Notes: generated from the sequence alone by a model not told the origin. A stretch of DNA of 64,000 nt from Paraburkholderia gardini (GCF_907164575.1 NZ_CAJQYY010000026.1:35745-99744), one strand, 5' to 3'. Counted from the first letter of the stretch, positions 8,874 through 18,122 are shown. Numbers and translations are program-made.

Positions 8874-9930
8874 GATCGCGTTTCCTCATCATGCGTTTGG
8901 CGACAGAGCGTGCGAGCAGCGTATCGGCGGCAATCGCAACGACGATCAGCGCGCCTTCGATGGCTTGCTCCCAGAACGGCGACACATGCAGAACAACGAG
9001 CGCGATGCTGATCACCCCCAGCACCAGCGCGCCAAGCGTTGCACCGAGAATGGTTCCGACGCCGCCCGTGATCGCCACACTGCCCACTACCGCTGCCGCC
9101 ACGACCTGCAATTCGATGCCCTTGGCCGTGCTTGCATCGACGGTACCGAACCGCGCAAGCCACAGCGCGCCGGACAAACCCGCAATCGCACCGCTGATCA
9201 GGAAACCCCTTATTACACACCGCTCGACGCTGACGCCGGCAAGCCGCGCGGCCTCCGGATTCGAGCCGACCGCATAGTGCTCGCGGCCGCCGCGAAACTG
9301 CTTCAGGTAGACCGACAGACCGACCAGCACGACAGCGGCAATCAGCGCAAGCGACGGCACGCCGAACACTTCCCCCGTCGCAAGCCGCGAGAACGATTCG
9401 GGCAGGCTGGTTGCATTGATCTGTCCGCCATGTACCCACGCGTAATCGGCGCCGCGAAAGATGTAGAGCGTCGAGAGCGTTGCCACGAGTGAAGGCACCC
9501 GGCCTACCGCCACGAGCAGCGCGTTGATGCCGCCCGCGATGAGACCGATCGCGAGCCCCGCGGCCAGCGCGACGATCACAGGCATGTGCGGAAACGCGAC
9601 GAAGAGACTGCCCACCGCATAGGCACTCACGCCCACCGTCGACCCCACCGAGAGATCGATGTGCCGCATCAGGATCACGACGGTCATGCCCGCCGTCAGC
9701 AAGCTGACGATCGACACGTTCAGCAGGACGTCACGCAGATTCTGCAGATTGAGGAACTGGGGCTTTGCGAGTGCGGTGCCCACCACCAGCAGGATCAGCA
9801 CGACAAATAGCGTCGTCTCGCGACTCTTCGCGATCGTGCCGATCAGGCCGCCGGCGCCGGGTGTCCGATGTTTCGCCTCAGTGGATTGCATGGGCGCCGC
9901 GTGCGTATGGGTTGTCGAATGGCGCATCAT
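8866..9930 (-). CDS. rhaP: Rhamnose-type ABC transporter, permease 1
   Basis: A 354-residue permease, paralogous to the next gene, with the hallmark VVILMRHIDLSVGSTVG near residue 90 and a polar N-terminal extension of about 35 residues. Its start codon overlaps the stop of the ATPase gene (ATGA at 9930-9927). Tandem ATG codons (MMRHS) leave the exact start open by one residue. It forms a heterodimeric channel with the second permease, as in Rhizobium RhaP/RhaQ. Confidence 0.85.
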   Translation of the reverse strand: MMRHSTTHTHAAPMQSTEAKHRTPGAGGLIGTIAKSRETTLFVVLILLVVGTALAKPQFLNLQNLRDVLLNVSIVSLLTAGMTVVILMRHIDLSVGSTVGVSAYAVGSLFVAFPHMPVIVALAAGLAIGLIAGGINALLVAVGRVPSLVATLSTLYIFRGADYAWVHGGQINATSLPESFSRLATGEVFGVPSLALIAAVVLVGLSVYLKQFRGGREHYAVGSNPEAARLAGVSVERCVIRGFLISGAIAGLSGALWLARFGTVDASTAKGIELQVVAAAVVGSVAITGGVGTILGATLGALVLGVISIALVVLHVSPFWEQAIEGALIVVAIAADTLLARSVAKRMMRKRDHG

Positions 9931-11456
9931 GCCGCGTGCCCCAGGTTCACGGTGGACTGGCCCAGCGCCGCGCCCATGATCCGTTCCTCGCTCGCCTCAG
10001 CGCGCGAGATGTCGGCGCTGATGCGCCCTTCGTGCATCACGAGCACGCGGTCGGCCATGCCGAGCACCTCTGGCAGTTCGCTGGAAATCATCAGTACCGC
10101 CATGCCGTCGCGCACCAGTTCTGCCAGCGCGCCATACACTTCTGCCTTAGCGCCGACGTCAATACCGCGGGTCGGCTCGTCGATGATCAACACCTTCGGA
10201 TTCGTCGCGAGCCATTTCCCGAGCACCACTTTCTGCTGGTTGCCGCCCGAGAGCGTGCCGACCGGCGCGGACGGATCACCCGCCTTCAGATGCAGCCGCA
10301 TGCCCCACTGCGTGGCAAGTGTACGTTCGCTCTTCGCGGAAATAAGACCGTGCCTGACGAGCCGGTTGAGTACGGTCATCGACGCGTTACGTGCAATGCT
10401 CAGTTCGAGCGCGAGGCCCTGCTGCCTGCGATCTTCCGGCACGAGCGCAAGGCCCGCCAGCACGGCCGCCGCAGGGCGGCCTGCCTTGAGCGGCTTGCCT
10501 GCGATATGGATTTCTCCGGCATCGAACGGATCGATACCGAAGATCGCGCGCGCCACTTCGCTTCGCCCGGCACCGACAAGTCCGGCCAGCGCAACGATTT
10601 CCCCTGCGCGCACCTCGAACGAGACATCCTTGAAGACACCCGCACGCGTCAGACCGCGCACCGACAGCCGCACTTCGCCTGGCTTCACGTCCGCCTTCGG
10701 GTAGAAACTTTCCAGATCCCGGCCCACCATCTTCGCGACGATCGAAGCGGTGTCCAGTTCCGAAGTGGGCGCATCGAACACCTTCGCACCGTCGCGCATG
10801 ATCGTCACGTGCTGCGTCAACGCGAAAACCTCGTCCAGCCGGTGGGTGATGAAGAGAATCGCGACGTCGCGCTCACGCAGATGCCGCACGATCGTAAAGA
10901 GCCGCTCGACTTCCGGCAACGACAACGCCGCCGTGGGTTCATCCATGATCAGCACGTTTGCGTTCAACGACAGCGCCTTGGCAATTTCAATGACCTGCTG
11001 GTCGGCAATCGACAGTCCGCGCACCAGTTGATCGGCGCGCAGATCCACACCCAGCGACGCGAGCAGATCGCGCACTTCGCGATACATCGCATCGTATTGA
11101 ATGCGACCGACGCGGTCCACCGGCTGGCGACCCATGAAAATATTCTCGGCGATCGAAAGATCGAAGAACAGTGTCGGTTCCTGATAGATCACCGCGAGGC
11201 CCGCATCGCGTGCTTCGGCGGGTGTCGCGAACTGACGCGGAACACCGTCCACCAGCAGTTCGCCTGAATCCGGTCGATGGACACCAGCCAGAATCTTGAC
11301 GAGCGTCGACTTGCCCGCGCCGTTTTCGCCGAGCAGCGCGTGCACTTCGCCAGGCCAGAGCGCGAGCCCGGCATCGGAAAGCGCCCGCACACGGCCGAAT
11401 GATTTGGTCGCATGCTTCAATTCAAGCCGCGGTACGCCGGAAGGTTGTTGCTGCAC
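9927..11456 (-). CDS. rhaT: Rhamnose-type ABC transporter, tandem ATPase
   Basis: A 509-residue cytoplasmic ATPase with two ABC domains. The first has Walker A GENGAGKST (about residues 39-47) and Walker B VLIMDEPTAAL. The second has a degenerate P-loop (LVGAGRSE), the signature LSGGNQQK and Walker B VLIIDEPTRGID. This layout is standard for RbsA/RhaT-type monosaccharide importers. Translation starts at GTG, with GGAGGAG 7 bp upstream. It is the first transporter gene, 64 bp after the amidohydrolase. The name follows the Rhizobium ATPase, not the E. coli RhaT symporter. Confidence 0.88.
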   Translation of the reverse strand: MQQQPSGVPRLELKHATKSFGRVRALSDAGLALWPGEVHALLGENGAGKSTLVKILAGVHRPDSGELLVDGVPRQFATPAEARDAGLAVIYQEPTLFFDLSIAENIFMGRQPVDRVGRIQYDAMYREVRDLLASLGVDLRADQLVRGLSIADQQVIEIAKALSLNANVLIMDEPTAALSLPEVERLFTIVRHLRERDVAILFITHRLDEVFALTQHVTIMRDGAKVFDAPTSELDTASIVAKMVGRDLESFYPKADVKPGEVRLSVRGLTRAGVFKDVSFEVRAGEIVALAGLVGAGRSEVARAIFGIDPFDAGEIHIAGKPLKAGRPAAAVLAGLALVPEDRRQQGLALELSIARNASMTVLNRLVRHGLISAKSERTLATQWGMRLHLKAGDPSAPVGTLSGGNQQKVVLGKWLATNPKVLIIDEPTRGIDVGAKAEVYGALAELVRDGMAVLMISSELPEVLGMADRVLVMHEGRISADISRAEASEERIMGAALGQSTVNLGHAA

Positions 11457-11520
11457 TGCGTGTCTCCTCCATCTGGCGACGCTGGTTTAGCGTCGCGATA
11501 ATTCCGTTCAGGCAATCGCG

Positions 11521-12414
11521 CTAGATGCGGTAGACGCGTTCAGCGTTACGCCTGAAAAGCGCATCTTTCTCTTCCATGCTGGCGCCTTCCACGATCGCGG
11601 CATACGCGTTCCACAAATCCGTATAGGAACCGAACAGCCGGTCGACCGGAAAGTTGGATGCGAACATCGCGCGCGAAGTCCCGAACGCGTCGATCGTTTC
11701 GAGCACGTAAGGACGCAGGCTTTCAACCGTCCAGCGATGATCGAACATCGCAAGACCGCTGATCTTGACCGCTACGTTCCCGCACGTGGCGAGCAGACGC
11801 ATGCCATCACGCCACGCACGAAAACCCTCGACACTGCCGCGGTCCACGAACATGCCCGCATGATTGATGATGAACTGCGTGTCCGGATGCGCGTGCGCGA
11901 GCGCCACGGCTTCCGTCATCTGCGACGGATAGATCTGCAGGTCGAACGACATGCCGTGATGTCGCAGCAGCGAAAAATTCTCCTGCCAGAGCGGATCGCG
12001 CATCAGATGCCGGCCGATATAGTCATAGAGCGGCTTTTCATGAACGTTGAGAATCTGCCGCACGCCACGGGTGTTCGCGAACGCCGCGTGGCCTTCGAGT
12101 ACCTGCGCGGCGTTCAACGCGGACAGGTCCACTGCCGCGACAATGCCCTGCGGCATGCCGCGTGAGCCGCCTGCATCTGCAACCGCCTGCAGCCAGCGCG
12201 TCTCTTCGACCGGATCAGCCGGATCGTGATTCGCCTCGACGTGCACGACCTTTAGCACTTCGATATCGCGCGCATCCGCGTGCAGGTCTTCGACCAGATA
12301 ATCGTGTTTCAGCTCACGTGCATCGCCGACAAACGACACGCCCGGGTTGGCAAGCCACGGGTAATGATGCGTTTTCAGGTCCCACAGATGAATGTGCGGG
12401 TCGACCACTTGCAT
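11521..12414 (-). CDS. Amidohydrolase-2 family sugar lactonase, probable L-rhamnono-lactonase
   Basis: A 297-residue TIM-barrel metal hydrolase of the amidohydrolase 2 (COG3618) family. The metal-binding DPHIHLWD is at residues 5-12, a conserved INHAGMF segment is in the middle, and MFASNFPVDR, carrying the late Asp, is near residue 250. Members of this family open aldono-lactones such as L-fucono- and L-rhamnono-1,4-lactone. It lies between the mutarotase gene and the sugar importer, so L-rhamnonolactone, the product of the dehydrogenase at 13886, is the most likely substrate. Activity on L-fuconolactone cannot be excluded. Confidence 0.75.
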   Translation of the reverse strand: MQVVDPHIHLWDLKTHHYPWLANPGVSFVGDARELKHDYLVEDLHADARDIEVLKVVHVEANHDPADPVEETRWLQAVADAGGSRGMPQGIVAAVDLSALNAAQVLEGHAAFANTRGVRQILNVHEKPLYDYIGRHLMRDPLWQENFSLLRHHGMSFDLQIYPSQMTEAVALAHAHPDTQFIINHAGMFVDRGSVEGFRAWRDGMRLLATCGNVAVKISGLAMFDHRWTVESLRPYVLETIDAFGTSRAMFASNFPVDRLFGSYTDLWNAYAAIVEGASMEEKDALFRRNAERVYRI

Positions 12415-12450
12415 GGGACACCCTCCGCCCGTTGAAGGTTTAAAGGTCGT

Positions 12451-12765
12451 TCAGGGAAGATGAAACACCGGCACGAGGGGTTGCTGCAATGGCGAGTGAT
12501 CGGGCGCCGTCTGCATGATGTCCGCCATGTGATCCCACCATTTGCGCATGATCTCAAGTGCAGGCAACTGGTCCATCGTGTGATCCGCGGGACGGCTGAG
12601 CACAGCGAACAGATGATGCGTCTCTTCATCGAGGAAGATCCGGTAGTCGCGCACACCTGCGTTGTGCAGTGCGTCAACAAGCTCCGGCCAGATCTCCCGG
12701 TGCCTGCGCTCATATTCTTCGCGCATGCCGGGGTTGAGCATCATCCGGAAAGCCACTGTCTCCAT
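12451..12765 (-). CDS. rhaM: L-rhamnose mutarotase
   Basis: A 104-residue ferredoxin-fold protein of the RhaM/RhaU family, the normal length. The catalytic His22 is visible in RRHREIWPEL, and the tryptophan pair in MRKWWDHMADIM is conserved. It interconverts alpha and beta anomers of L-rhamnose, which speeds use by anomer-specific enzymes. The frame runs further upstream, but the ATG at 12765 matches the family start and has GGAG 10 bp before it. It heads the leftward operon with the lactonase and importer, and it is divergent from the LysR gene. Confidence 0.88.
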   Translation of the reverse strand: METVAFRMMLNPGMREEYERRHREIWPELVDALHNAGVRDYRIFLDEETHHLFAVLSRPADHTMDQLPALEIMRKWWDHMADIMQTAPDHSPLQQPLVPVFHLP

Positions 12766-12846
12766 TCCCTCGCGTCTCCAGTTGTGTTCCGCGCTTTCCC
12801 GGGCGAAGCGTCTGGAACGACTATAATTCCGGCGTCGATAGCATCT

Positions 12847-12865
12847 CAATCCGAAGTTGGGATTG
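12847..12865. promoter_or_regulatory. Candidate LysR operator, CAATCC-N7-GGATTG
   Basis: An interrupted palindrome, CAATCC at 12847-12852 and GGATTG at 12860-12865 with a 7-bp spacer. It lies between the divergent mutarotase and LysR genes, 31 bp before the LysR start. The size and place fit a LysR recognition site with autoregulation. Confidence 0.45.
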
Positions 12866-12895
12866 GGCGATACTGAAACCGAATCGCACAGGTCC

Positions 12896-13882
12896 ATGAA
12901 CCACAACGCTTCCACGGTCGCCCTCGTCAACAGGCTTAAGTTCAAACACCTTGCGCTTCTCGTTGCGCTCGACGACGCGCGTAACGTCCATCAGGCCGCC
13001 GAAGCCATCAACGTCGCGCAGCCGAGTGCGAGCCGTATGCTTGGCGACATCGAGGAAGCGTTCGGCTTCCTGCTCTTCGAGCGCAACGCCCGCGGCATGC
13101 AACCGACGCCGCTCGGTGTCGTCACGCTTGCCTACGCGCGCCGCGCGCTTGCCGAACTCATCCGCTTCGCCGAAGATCTCGACGTCAAGCGCAAAGGCGG
13201 TCACGGCCAGCTGACTGTCGGCGCGATCATGGGTGCGGCGCCCGACCTGCTTGCGATGGCCGTCTCCGCGCTCAAGACCGAACGGCCGCTGCTCAACATA
13301 CGCATACTCGGCGAAACCAGCGACCAGGTCGTGCAGTTGCTGCATCGGCGCGAAATCGATCTTGCGCTTGGGCGGCTGACGAGTCCCTTGCAACACAACG
13401 ACTTCAACTTCGAACTGCTCGCCCGCGAACCGCTGCTGCTCGTCGTTCGCAGCGCGCATCCGCTTGCCGGCTGCAAATCGGTCACGCTTCGCGAGCTGAT
13501 CGACTGGCCCTGGGTCGCGCAACCGGTTTCGAGCCCTGCCCGCGTGCTCTTTGAAGAAGAGCTCGCGCGCGCCGGGCTCGCGACGCCCGTGAACCTGACC
13601 GAATGCGCGTCGATCTTCGCGACGCTCCAGCTGCTGGAAAACTACGACGCCGTTGCGATGCTGCCGGAATCCGTCGTGCGCGATCACGTGCGCGGCAAAC
13701 TGCTCGTCGCGCTGCCCGTTGAAATCGGCAAAAGCCTGCCAGGCTTCGGCATTCTCACCCGCAAGGGTGAACCGCTTGCCGAACCGGCGGAGCATTTTGT
13801 CGATCTGCTGCGCGGCGTTTCAACGTCGCTTGCGCGCGAGGATGAGGACGCTCACGACAACGCACCGCAACCGGCGCATTGA
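12896..13882 (+). CDS. LysR-family regulator of the rhamnose locus
   Basis: A 328-residue LysR regulator. The winged helix-turn-helix is at residues 10-70 (LKFKHLALLVALDDARNVHQ; the recognition part reads AQPSASRMLGDIE), followed by an effector domain from about 100 with the usual GAIMGAAPDLLAMAVSALK strand. The helix resembles the GbpR/sugar-responsive LysR group. The ATG at 12896 is chosen over an upstream start at 12857 because the family begins close to it. It stands between the two rhamnose operons, divergent from one. Its stop is only 3 bp from the end of the other, so it is the obvious local regulator. Confidence 0.8.
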   Translation: MNHNASTVALVNRLKFKHLALLVALDDARNVHQAAEAINVAQPSASRMLGDIEEAFGFLLFERNARGMQPTPLGVVTLAYARRALAELIRFAEDLDVKRKGGHGQLTVGAIMGAAPDLLAMAVSALKTERPLLNIRILGETSDQVVQLLHRREIDLALGRLTSPLQHNDFNFELLAREPLLLVVRSAHPLAGCKSVTLRELIDWPWVAQPVSSPARVLFEEELARAGLATPVNLTECASIFATLQLLENYDAVAMLPESVVRDHVRGKLLVALPVEIGKSLPGFGILTRKGEPLAEPAEHFVDLLRGVSTSLAREDEDAHDNAPQPAH

Positions 13883-13885
13883 TAT

Positions 13886-14668
13886 TCATTGCAGGTTGAC
13901 GAACAGGCCACCGTCCACGAGCAACGCGGCGCCTGTCACATAACGGGCACGATCGGAAGCCAGAAAAACGACGCAGTCCGCGACATCCTCCGGCCGCCCC
14001 AGTCTGCCAAGCGGAATGCGTTTTTCGAAGTACGCCTTTTTGGTTTCGTCGGCGAGGTCTTCCGCGTTCAGGTCAGTGGCGATCGTGCCCGGCATCACCG
14101 AATTGCAGCGGATACCGTAAGGTCCCAACGCGATCGCGCATGACTGCATCAACGAATGCACGCCCGCCTTGGTCGGCGTGTAATGCGTCTGCATGCCGCC
14201 GCCTACCAGCGCGCTGATCGAACTGGTCGCCACAATCGCGCCGCCCGTGCCCTGCTCTTTCATTTGCCGCGCCGCCGCCTGCGTGACATAGAACGCGCCG
14301 TTCAGGTTCACGCCGACAGTCGCTTCGAGCACCGCTGCGGGCATGTCGAGAAACGCGTGGAACGGGCAGATGCCTGCGTTGCTCGCGAGAACGTCGACCT
14401 TGCCGAACGCATCGACAGTGCGGCGCACGAGTTCCGTGCCGGTTTCCGCCAGCGCGACGTTGCCCTCGACCGCGATCACGCGACGCCCCAGGGCCTCGAT
14501 TTTGCCGACCACTTCCTCGACCGCCGAACGGCGTCCATACGACGCGTCGTTATCGCCCCAGAAGTTGATCGCCACATCGGCGCCTTCAGTTGCACACGCA
14601 ACGGCAATCGCGCGGCCAATGCCACGCGAGCCACCTGTGACGATCACTACCTTGTCCTTGAGCAGCAC
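13886..14668 (-). CDS. L-rhamnose 1-dehydrogenase (NAD(P)+), SDR family
   Basis: A 260-residue classical short-chain dehydrogenase with nucleotide motif TGGSRGIG (11-18), a modified NAG motif (SNAGICPFHAFLDMP) and a catalytic Tyr-x3-Lys in HYTPTKAGVHSLMQSC. The segments ICPFH, FLDMP, SSISALVGGGMQTHYTPTKAG and the C-terminal LLVDGGLFVNLQ are nearly the same as I remember for Azotobacter L-rhamnose 1-dehydrogenase. The enzyme oxidises L-rhamnose to L-rhamnono-lactone, the first step of the non-phosphorylative route. The start is GTG with GGAGG 7 bp upstream. It is the last gene of the operon starting at 18122. Confidence 0.85.
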   Translation of the reverse strand: MLLKDKVVIVTGGSRGIGRAIAVACATEGADVAINFWGDNDASYGRRSAVEEVVGKIEALGRRVIAVEGNVALAETGTELVRRTVDAFGKVDVLASNAGICPFHAFLDMPAAVLEATVGVNLNGAFYVTQAAARQMKEQGTGGAIVATSSISALVGGGMQTHYTPTKAGVHSLMQSCAIALGPYGIRCNSVMPGTIATDLNAEDLADETKKAYFEKRIPLGRLGRPEDVADCVVFLASDRARYVTGAALLVDGGLFVNLQ

Positions 14669-14717
14669 TGCTTTTCCTCCACTTTCTGGCTATAAACGAT
14701 CGACGCGTTCAATGCAC

Positions 14718-15896
14718 TCAGTGCGTATAAGGCCGCGCCAACGCGCATTCAGGATTCAGGCGCACGCCAAAGCCCGGCGTTTCGGGTACTTTCATGCGAC
14801 CGTTCACGGGCACCGGTTCGTCCAGCAGCAACGGCGTAAACATCGGCACGACCTGATCCGCTTTCGGCGCCATCATCAGGAATTCCGCAAACGGCGAGTT
14901 ATGGCGCGTTACGACAAAGTGATAGCTGTACACCGACGAACCGTGCGGCACGACCATCACATTGTGTGCATCGGCAAGCGCTGAAATCTTGACCAGTTCC
15001 GTCATGCCGCCGCACCAGCCTACGTCCGGCTGGATCAGATCGCAGCACTGCATCTCCAGCAACATGCGAAAACCCCAGCGCGTCGCTTCGTGTTCGCCTG
15101 TCGACACCATCATGCCGCGCGGCACGTTGCGGCGCAGTTCGGCGTAACCCCAGTAGTCATCCGGCGGCAAACACTCTTCGAGCCATTTCAGACCGTATTC
15201 CCCCGCGGCCTGCGCGAGACGTGTCGCATAGGGCACGTCGAGGCTCATCCAGCAATCGAACATCAGCCAGAAATCGTCACCGACTTTCGAACGCATGTCG
15301 GCCAGCTTCGCGATGTTCTTCTTGAGCCCTTCCTCGCCTTCCGCGGGACCGTGCTGCAGCGGCATCTTTCCACCGATAAAGCCCATCTGCTTCGCGAGGT
15401 CGGGACGTGCGCCCGTCGCGTAGAACACGAGTTCGTCGCGCACCGGTCCGCCCAATAACTGGTACACCGGCTCCTTGCGCACCTTGGCAAGCAGATCCCA
15501 CAACGCGAGATCGACACCGGAAATCGTATTCAGCACGACGCCTTTGCGTCCGTAATAGAGCGTGGCGAAATACATCTGGTCCCACATCTTCTCGATGTCG
15601 GTAACGAGCTGCCCTTCCAGAAAGCGCGCAAGATGCTTTTCGACGATGAACGCGCCGATCTCGCCGCCCGTCGTTACCGCGAAGCCGACCGTGCCGTCGC
15701 TCGCCTCGATTTCGACGACAAGCGTACCCAGCACGTTGATCCCGAACGACTGGCGGCTCTGCCGGTATTCCGGGTAACGCGCCATGGGCGTCGAGATGTG
15801 ATCGTCGATCCAGTGGCCGTCGGCCTGATCGTGATAGTCGGCGCCGCCGCCGCGAACGATGAAGGCACGCACGTGCCGGATGGTGGGCATGGCCAT
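14718..15896 (-). CDS. rhmD: L-rhamnonate dehydratase (enolase superfamily)
   Basis: A 392-residue enolase-superfamily enzyme. The expected Mg ligands are Asp214 (FDCWMS), Glu240 (EECLPPDD) and Glu268 (TGEHEATRWG), with His318 (VVPHGSSVYSYH) as acid/base. All four sit at the spacing known from E. coli RhmD (D226, E252, E280, H329). It dehydrates L-rhamnonate to 2-keto-3-deoxy-L-rhamnonate, the step after the lactonase. An in-frame ATG at 15890 is a possible alternative start. The gene lies between the dehydrogenase and the MFS carrier. Confidence 0.92.
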   Translation of the reverse strand: MAMPTIRHVRAFIVRGGGADYHDQADGHWIDDHISTPMARYPEYRQSRQSFGINVLGTLVVEIEASDGTVGFAVTTGGEIGAFIVEKHLARFLEGQLVTDIEKMWDQMYFATLYYGRKGVVLNTISGVDLALWDLLAKVRKEPVYQLLGGPVRDELVFYATGARPDLAKQMGFIGGKMPLQHGPAEGEEGLKKNIAKLADMRSKVGDDFWLMFDCWMSLDVPYATRLAQAAGEYGLKWLEECLPPDDYWGYAELRRNVPRGMMVSTGEHEATRWGFRMLLEMQCCDLIQPDVGWCGGMTELVKISALADAHNVMVVPHGSSVYSYHFVVTRHNSPFAEFLMMAPKADQVVPMFTPLLLDEPVPVNGRMKVPETPGFGVRLNPECALARPYTH

Positions 15897-15962
15897 GAGG
15901 ATGGGCTCCGTAGTGTCCGTATTGAAGTGCCGCCTGGCGCGCCGATTCGCGCCGGGCCTGCG

Positions 15963-17285
15963 TTAGCGGGAGTGATGAACCGGGTGATGAAAGAGCGAGG
16001 CCGAACTGTCTTTTCCGCGGCGAAACAGCGTCGCGATCAGAAGCGCCGCGAGCACGCTGGCCGCACCGAGTACGATCAGCCCTGCCTGCGTCGACGGAAA
16101 CGCCAGATCGGCCTGCGTGCGCAGGGTCGGCGCGATAAAACCGCCGATGCTGCCCAGCGAATTGATCAGTGCGATGCCGCCCGCAGCGGCCGCGCCTGTC
16201 AGATAACGTGTCGGAAAGGTCCAGAAAAGCGGCTGCGCGGCGATAAAGCCACTTGCAGCGCAGCACAATGCAACGAGCGCAAGCACCGGGCTATGCAGCA
16301 ATCCGGACAGACCGATGCCGCAACCCGCGATCACGAGCAACAGCACAGCCCAGCGACGATGCCCGCCGGTGCGATCCGCGCGGCGCGGCACATACCACGT
16401 AACCGCGACCGCACAGAGCCAGGGCAATGCCATTACAAGCCCGACACGCAGCCCCACTTTCGTGCCGAGCAACGCAGCGACCTGTTGTGGCAGATAGAAA
16501 ATCACGCCGTACACGCTGGTCTGGATTAGCAGATAGATCAACGAAAGCGCCAGCACACGGCGATCGCAAAGCGCGGCAAGCACGTTGCGCGGGCCATGTG
16601 CGGCGGCTTCACGAGCGTCTTCATCAAGTGCCGCTGCAAGCAGGCTGCGCTGCTGGTCGTCGAGCCACGCGGCTTCCGCGGGCCGGTTGTCGAGATACCA
16701 GAACGCCCACACGCCGACCGCCGAAGCGAGGACGCCTTCGATCAGAAAGAGCCATTGCCAGCCCGCGAGACCGAACGCGCCATGCAGATCGAGCAGCAGG
16801 CCCGACAACGGGCTGCCGAAAATAAACGCAAGCGGTGCGCCGAAATAGAACACGCCAACCGCACGCGCACGCGCCGATTGGGGGAACCAGTGCGTGAGGT
16901 AATAGATGATGCCCGGAAAGAAGCCCGCCTCGGCGACGCCAAGCAGGAAACGCAGCGTGTAGAACGCAAACGGCGTGTGCACCATCGACATGCACGCGGA
17001 GACGATGCCCCATGTAACCATGATGCGGCACATCCACAGGCGCGCGCCGACGCGATGCAGGAGCAGGTTGCTCGGCACTTCAAAAAGCGCATAGCCCACG
17101 AAGAACACGCCGGCACCAAACGCAAACGCAGCATCGGAAAGTCCCGTGTCGTGCTGCAACGCCTTTTGTGCAAAGCCGATGTTCGCGCGATCGAGGAAAG
17201 CCAGCACGTACATCAGCAGCAGGAACGGCAAGAGCCGCCGCATGACCTTGCCGATGACTGCCTCGGTCGAGGAAATCGTGTTCAT
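15963..17285 (-). CDS. MFS carrier, anion:cation symporter (ACS) family, probable L-rhamnonate uptake
   Basis: A 440-residue inner membrane protein with 12 predicted helices. The ACS signature LAFLDRANIGFAQ is near residue 30, with YALFEVPSNLLLHRVGAR after helix 2. The family imports organic anions such as hexonates. Its place between rhmD and the keto-deoxy acid dehydrogenase, and its similarity in type to E. coli YfaV (linked to rhmD there), suggest L-rhamnonate. The locus would then take up both sugar (ABC) and acid (MFS). The ATG has AGGAGA 4 bp upstream. Confidence 0.8.
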   Translation of the reverse strand: MNTISSTEAVIGKVMRRLLPFLLLMYVLAFLDRANIGFAQKALQHDTGLSDAAFAFGAGVFFVGYALFEVPSNLLLHRVGARLWMCRIMVTWGIVSACMSMVHTPFAFYTLRFLLGVAEAGFFPGIIYYLTHWFPQSARARAVGVFYFGAPLAFIFGSPLSGLLLDLHGAFGLAGWQWLFLIEGVLASAVGVWAFWYLDNRPAEAAWLDDQQRSLLAAALDEDAREAAAHGPRNVLAALCDRRVLALSLIYLLIQTSVYGVIFYLPQQVAALLGTKVGLRVGLVMALPWLCAVAVTWYVPRRADRTGGHRRWAVLLLVIAGCGIGLSGLLHSPVLALVALCCAASGFIAAQPLFWTFPTRYLTGAAAAGGIALINSLGSIGGFIAPTLRTQADLAFPSTQAGLIVLGAASVLAALLIATLFRRGKDSSASLFHHPVHHSR

Positions 17286-17369
17286 CGTGTCTCCTGATTC
17301 GTCCAGCTTCGTGGCCGGCTCATCTGGCGTCTTCTGGTGTGCAGCCTGACGACCCGGTTCAGACGCGCA

Positions 17370-18122
17370 TCAGTACGTCGCGCGGCCGCCGGACAGATCG
17401 AACACCGAACCCGTGCTGAACGCGCAGTCTTCGGAAGACAACCAGAGAATCAGCGATGCCGCTTCTTCAGGCAGCAAAAAGCGGTTCATCGGAATCTTCG
17501 AGAGCATGTAGTCGATGTGCTCCTGCGCCATCGAATCGAAGATTTCTGTTTTTGCCGCAGCGGGCGTGACCGCGTTGACGAGAATATTGCTGGTGGCGAG
17601 TTCCTTGCCGAGCGACTTCGTGAGCCCGATGAGGCCGGCCTTCGAAGCGCTGTAGTGCGACGCGTTCGGATTGCCCTCCTTGCCCGCGACCGACGCAATG
17701 TTGACGATGCGTCCGTACCCCTGCTTCAGCATCTGCGGAACGATGGCGCGGCTGGTCAGATACGGGCCGATCAGGTTCACGTCGATCACGCGCCGCCATA
17801 CGTCGGGCTCGAGCTCCCACGTTTTGCCGTTGCCGCCCGTGATACCCGCGCAGTTGACCAGCACATGGATCGCGCCGTGTTGCTCGATGGTCCGGGCGGT
17901 TGCCTGTGCAACGGACGCTTCGCTCGTCAGTTCGACGACTTCGGAGGTGACCTTGCCGTGTTCGGCCAGTTCGCGCTCGCTGCGCGCGAGACGATCGGCA
18001 TCGACATCCCAGAGGGCGACGGATGCGCCCGACTGCAGCGCCCGCTGCGCCACCGCGTAGCCGATACCGCGCGCCCCACCGGTGATGACGACGACGCGGT
18101 TGTCCAGATCGATACGGTTCAT
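17370..18122 (-). CDS. 2-keto-3-deoxy-L-rhamnonate (or L-fuconate) 4-dehydrogenase, SDR family
   Basis: A 250-residue classical SDR with TGGARGIG near residue 13, VNCAGITGG, and a catalytic region IVNIASVAGKEGNPNASHYSASKAG. The NPNASHYSASKAGLIGLTKS stretch is the hallmark I associate with keto-deoxy-fuconate/rhamnonate dehydrogenases, which oxidise C4 to give a 2,4-diketo acid with NAD+. The ATG at 18122 has AGGAGA right upstream, so an in-frame start at 18137 is less likely. It is the first gene of the operon that continues to the MFS carrier, rhmD and the rhamnose dehydrogenase. The hydrolase that should split its product is not in the window. Confidence 0.8.
   Translation of the reverse strand: MNRIDLDNRVVVITGGARGIGYAVAQRALQSGASVALWDVDADRLARSERELAEHGKVTSEVVELTSEASVAQATARTIEQHGAIHVLVNCAGITGGNGKTWELEPDVWRRVIDVNLIGPYLTSRAIVPQMLKQGYGRIVNIASVAGKEGNPNASHYSASKAGLIGLTKSLGKELATSNILVNAVTPAAAKTEIFDSMAQEHIDYMLSKIPMNRFLLPEEAASLILWLSSEDCAFSTGSVFDLSGGRATY

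Noticed and set aside
9765..11267. 500-codon rightward frame opposite the ABC ATPase
   Set aside because: Antisense shadow of a clear tandem ATPase, with low-complexity Arg/His composition.
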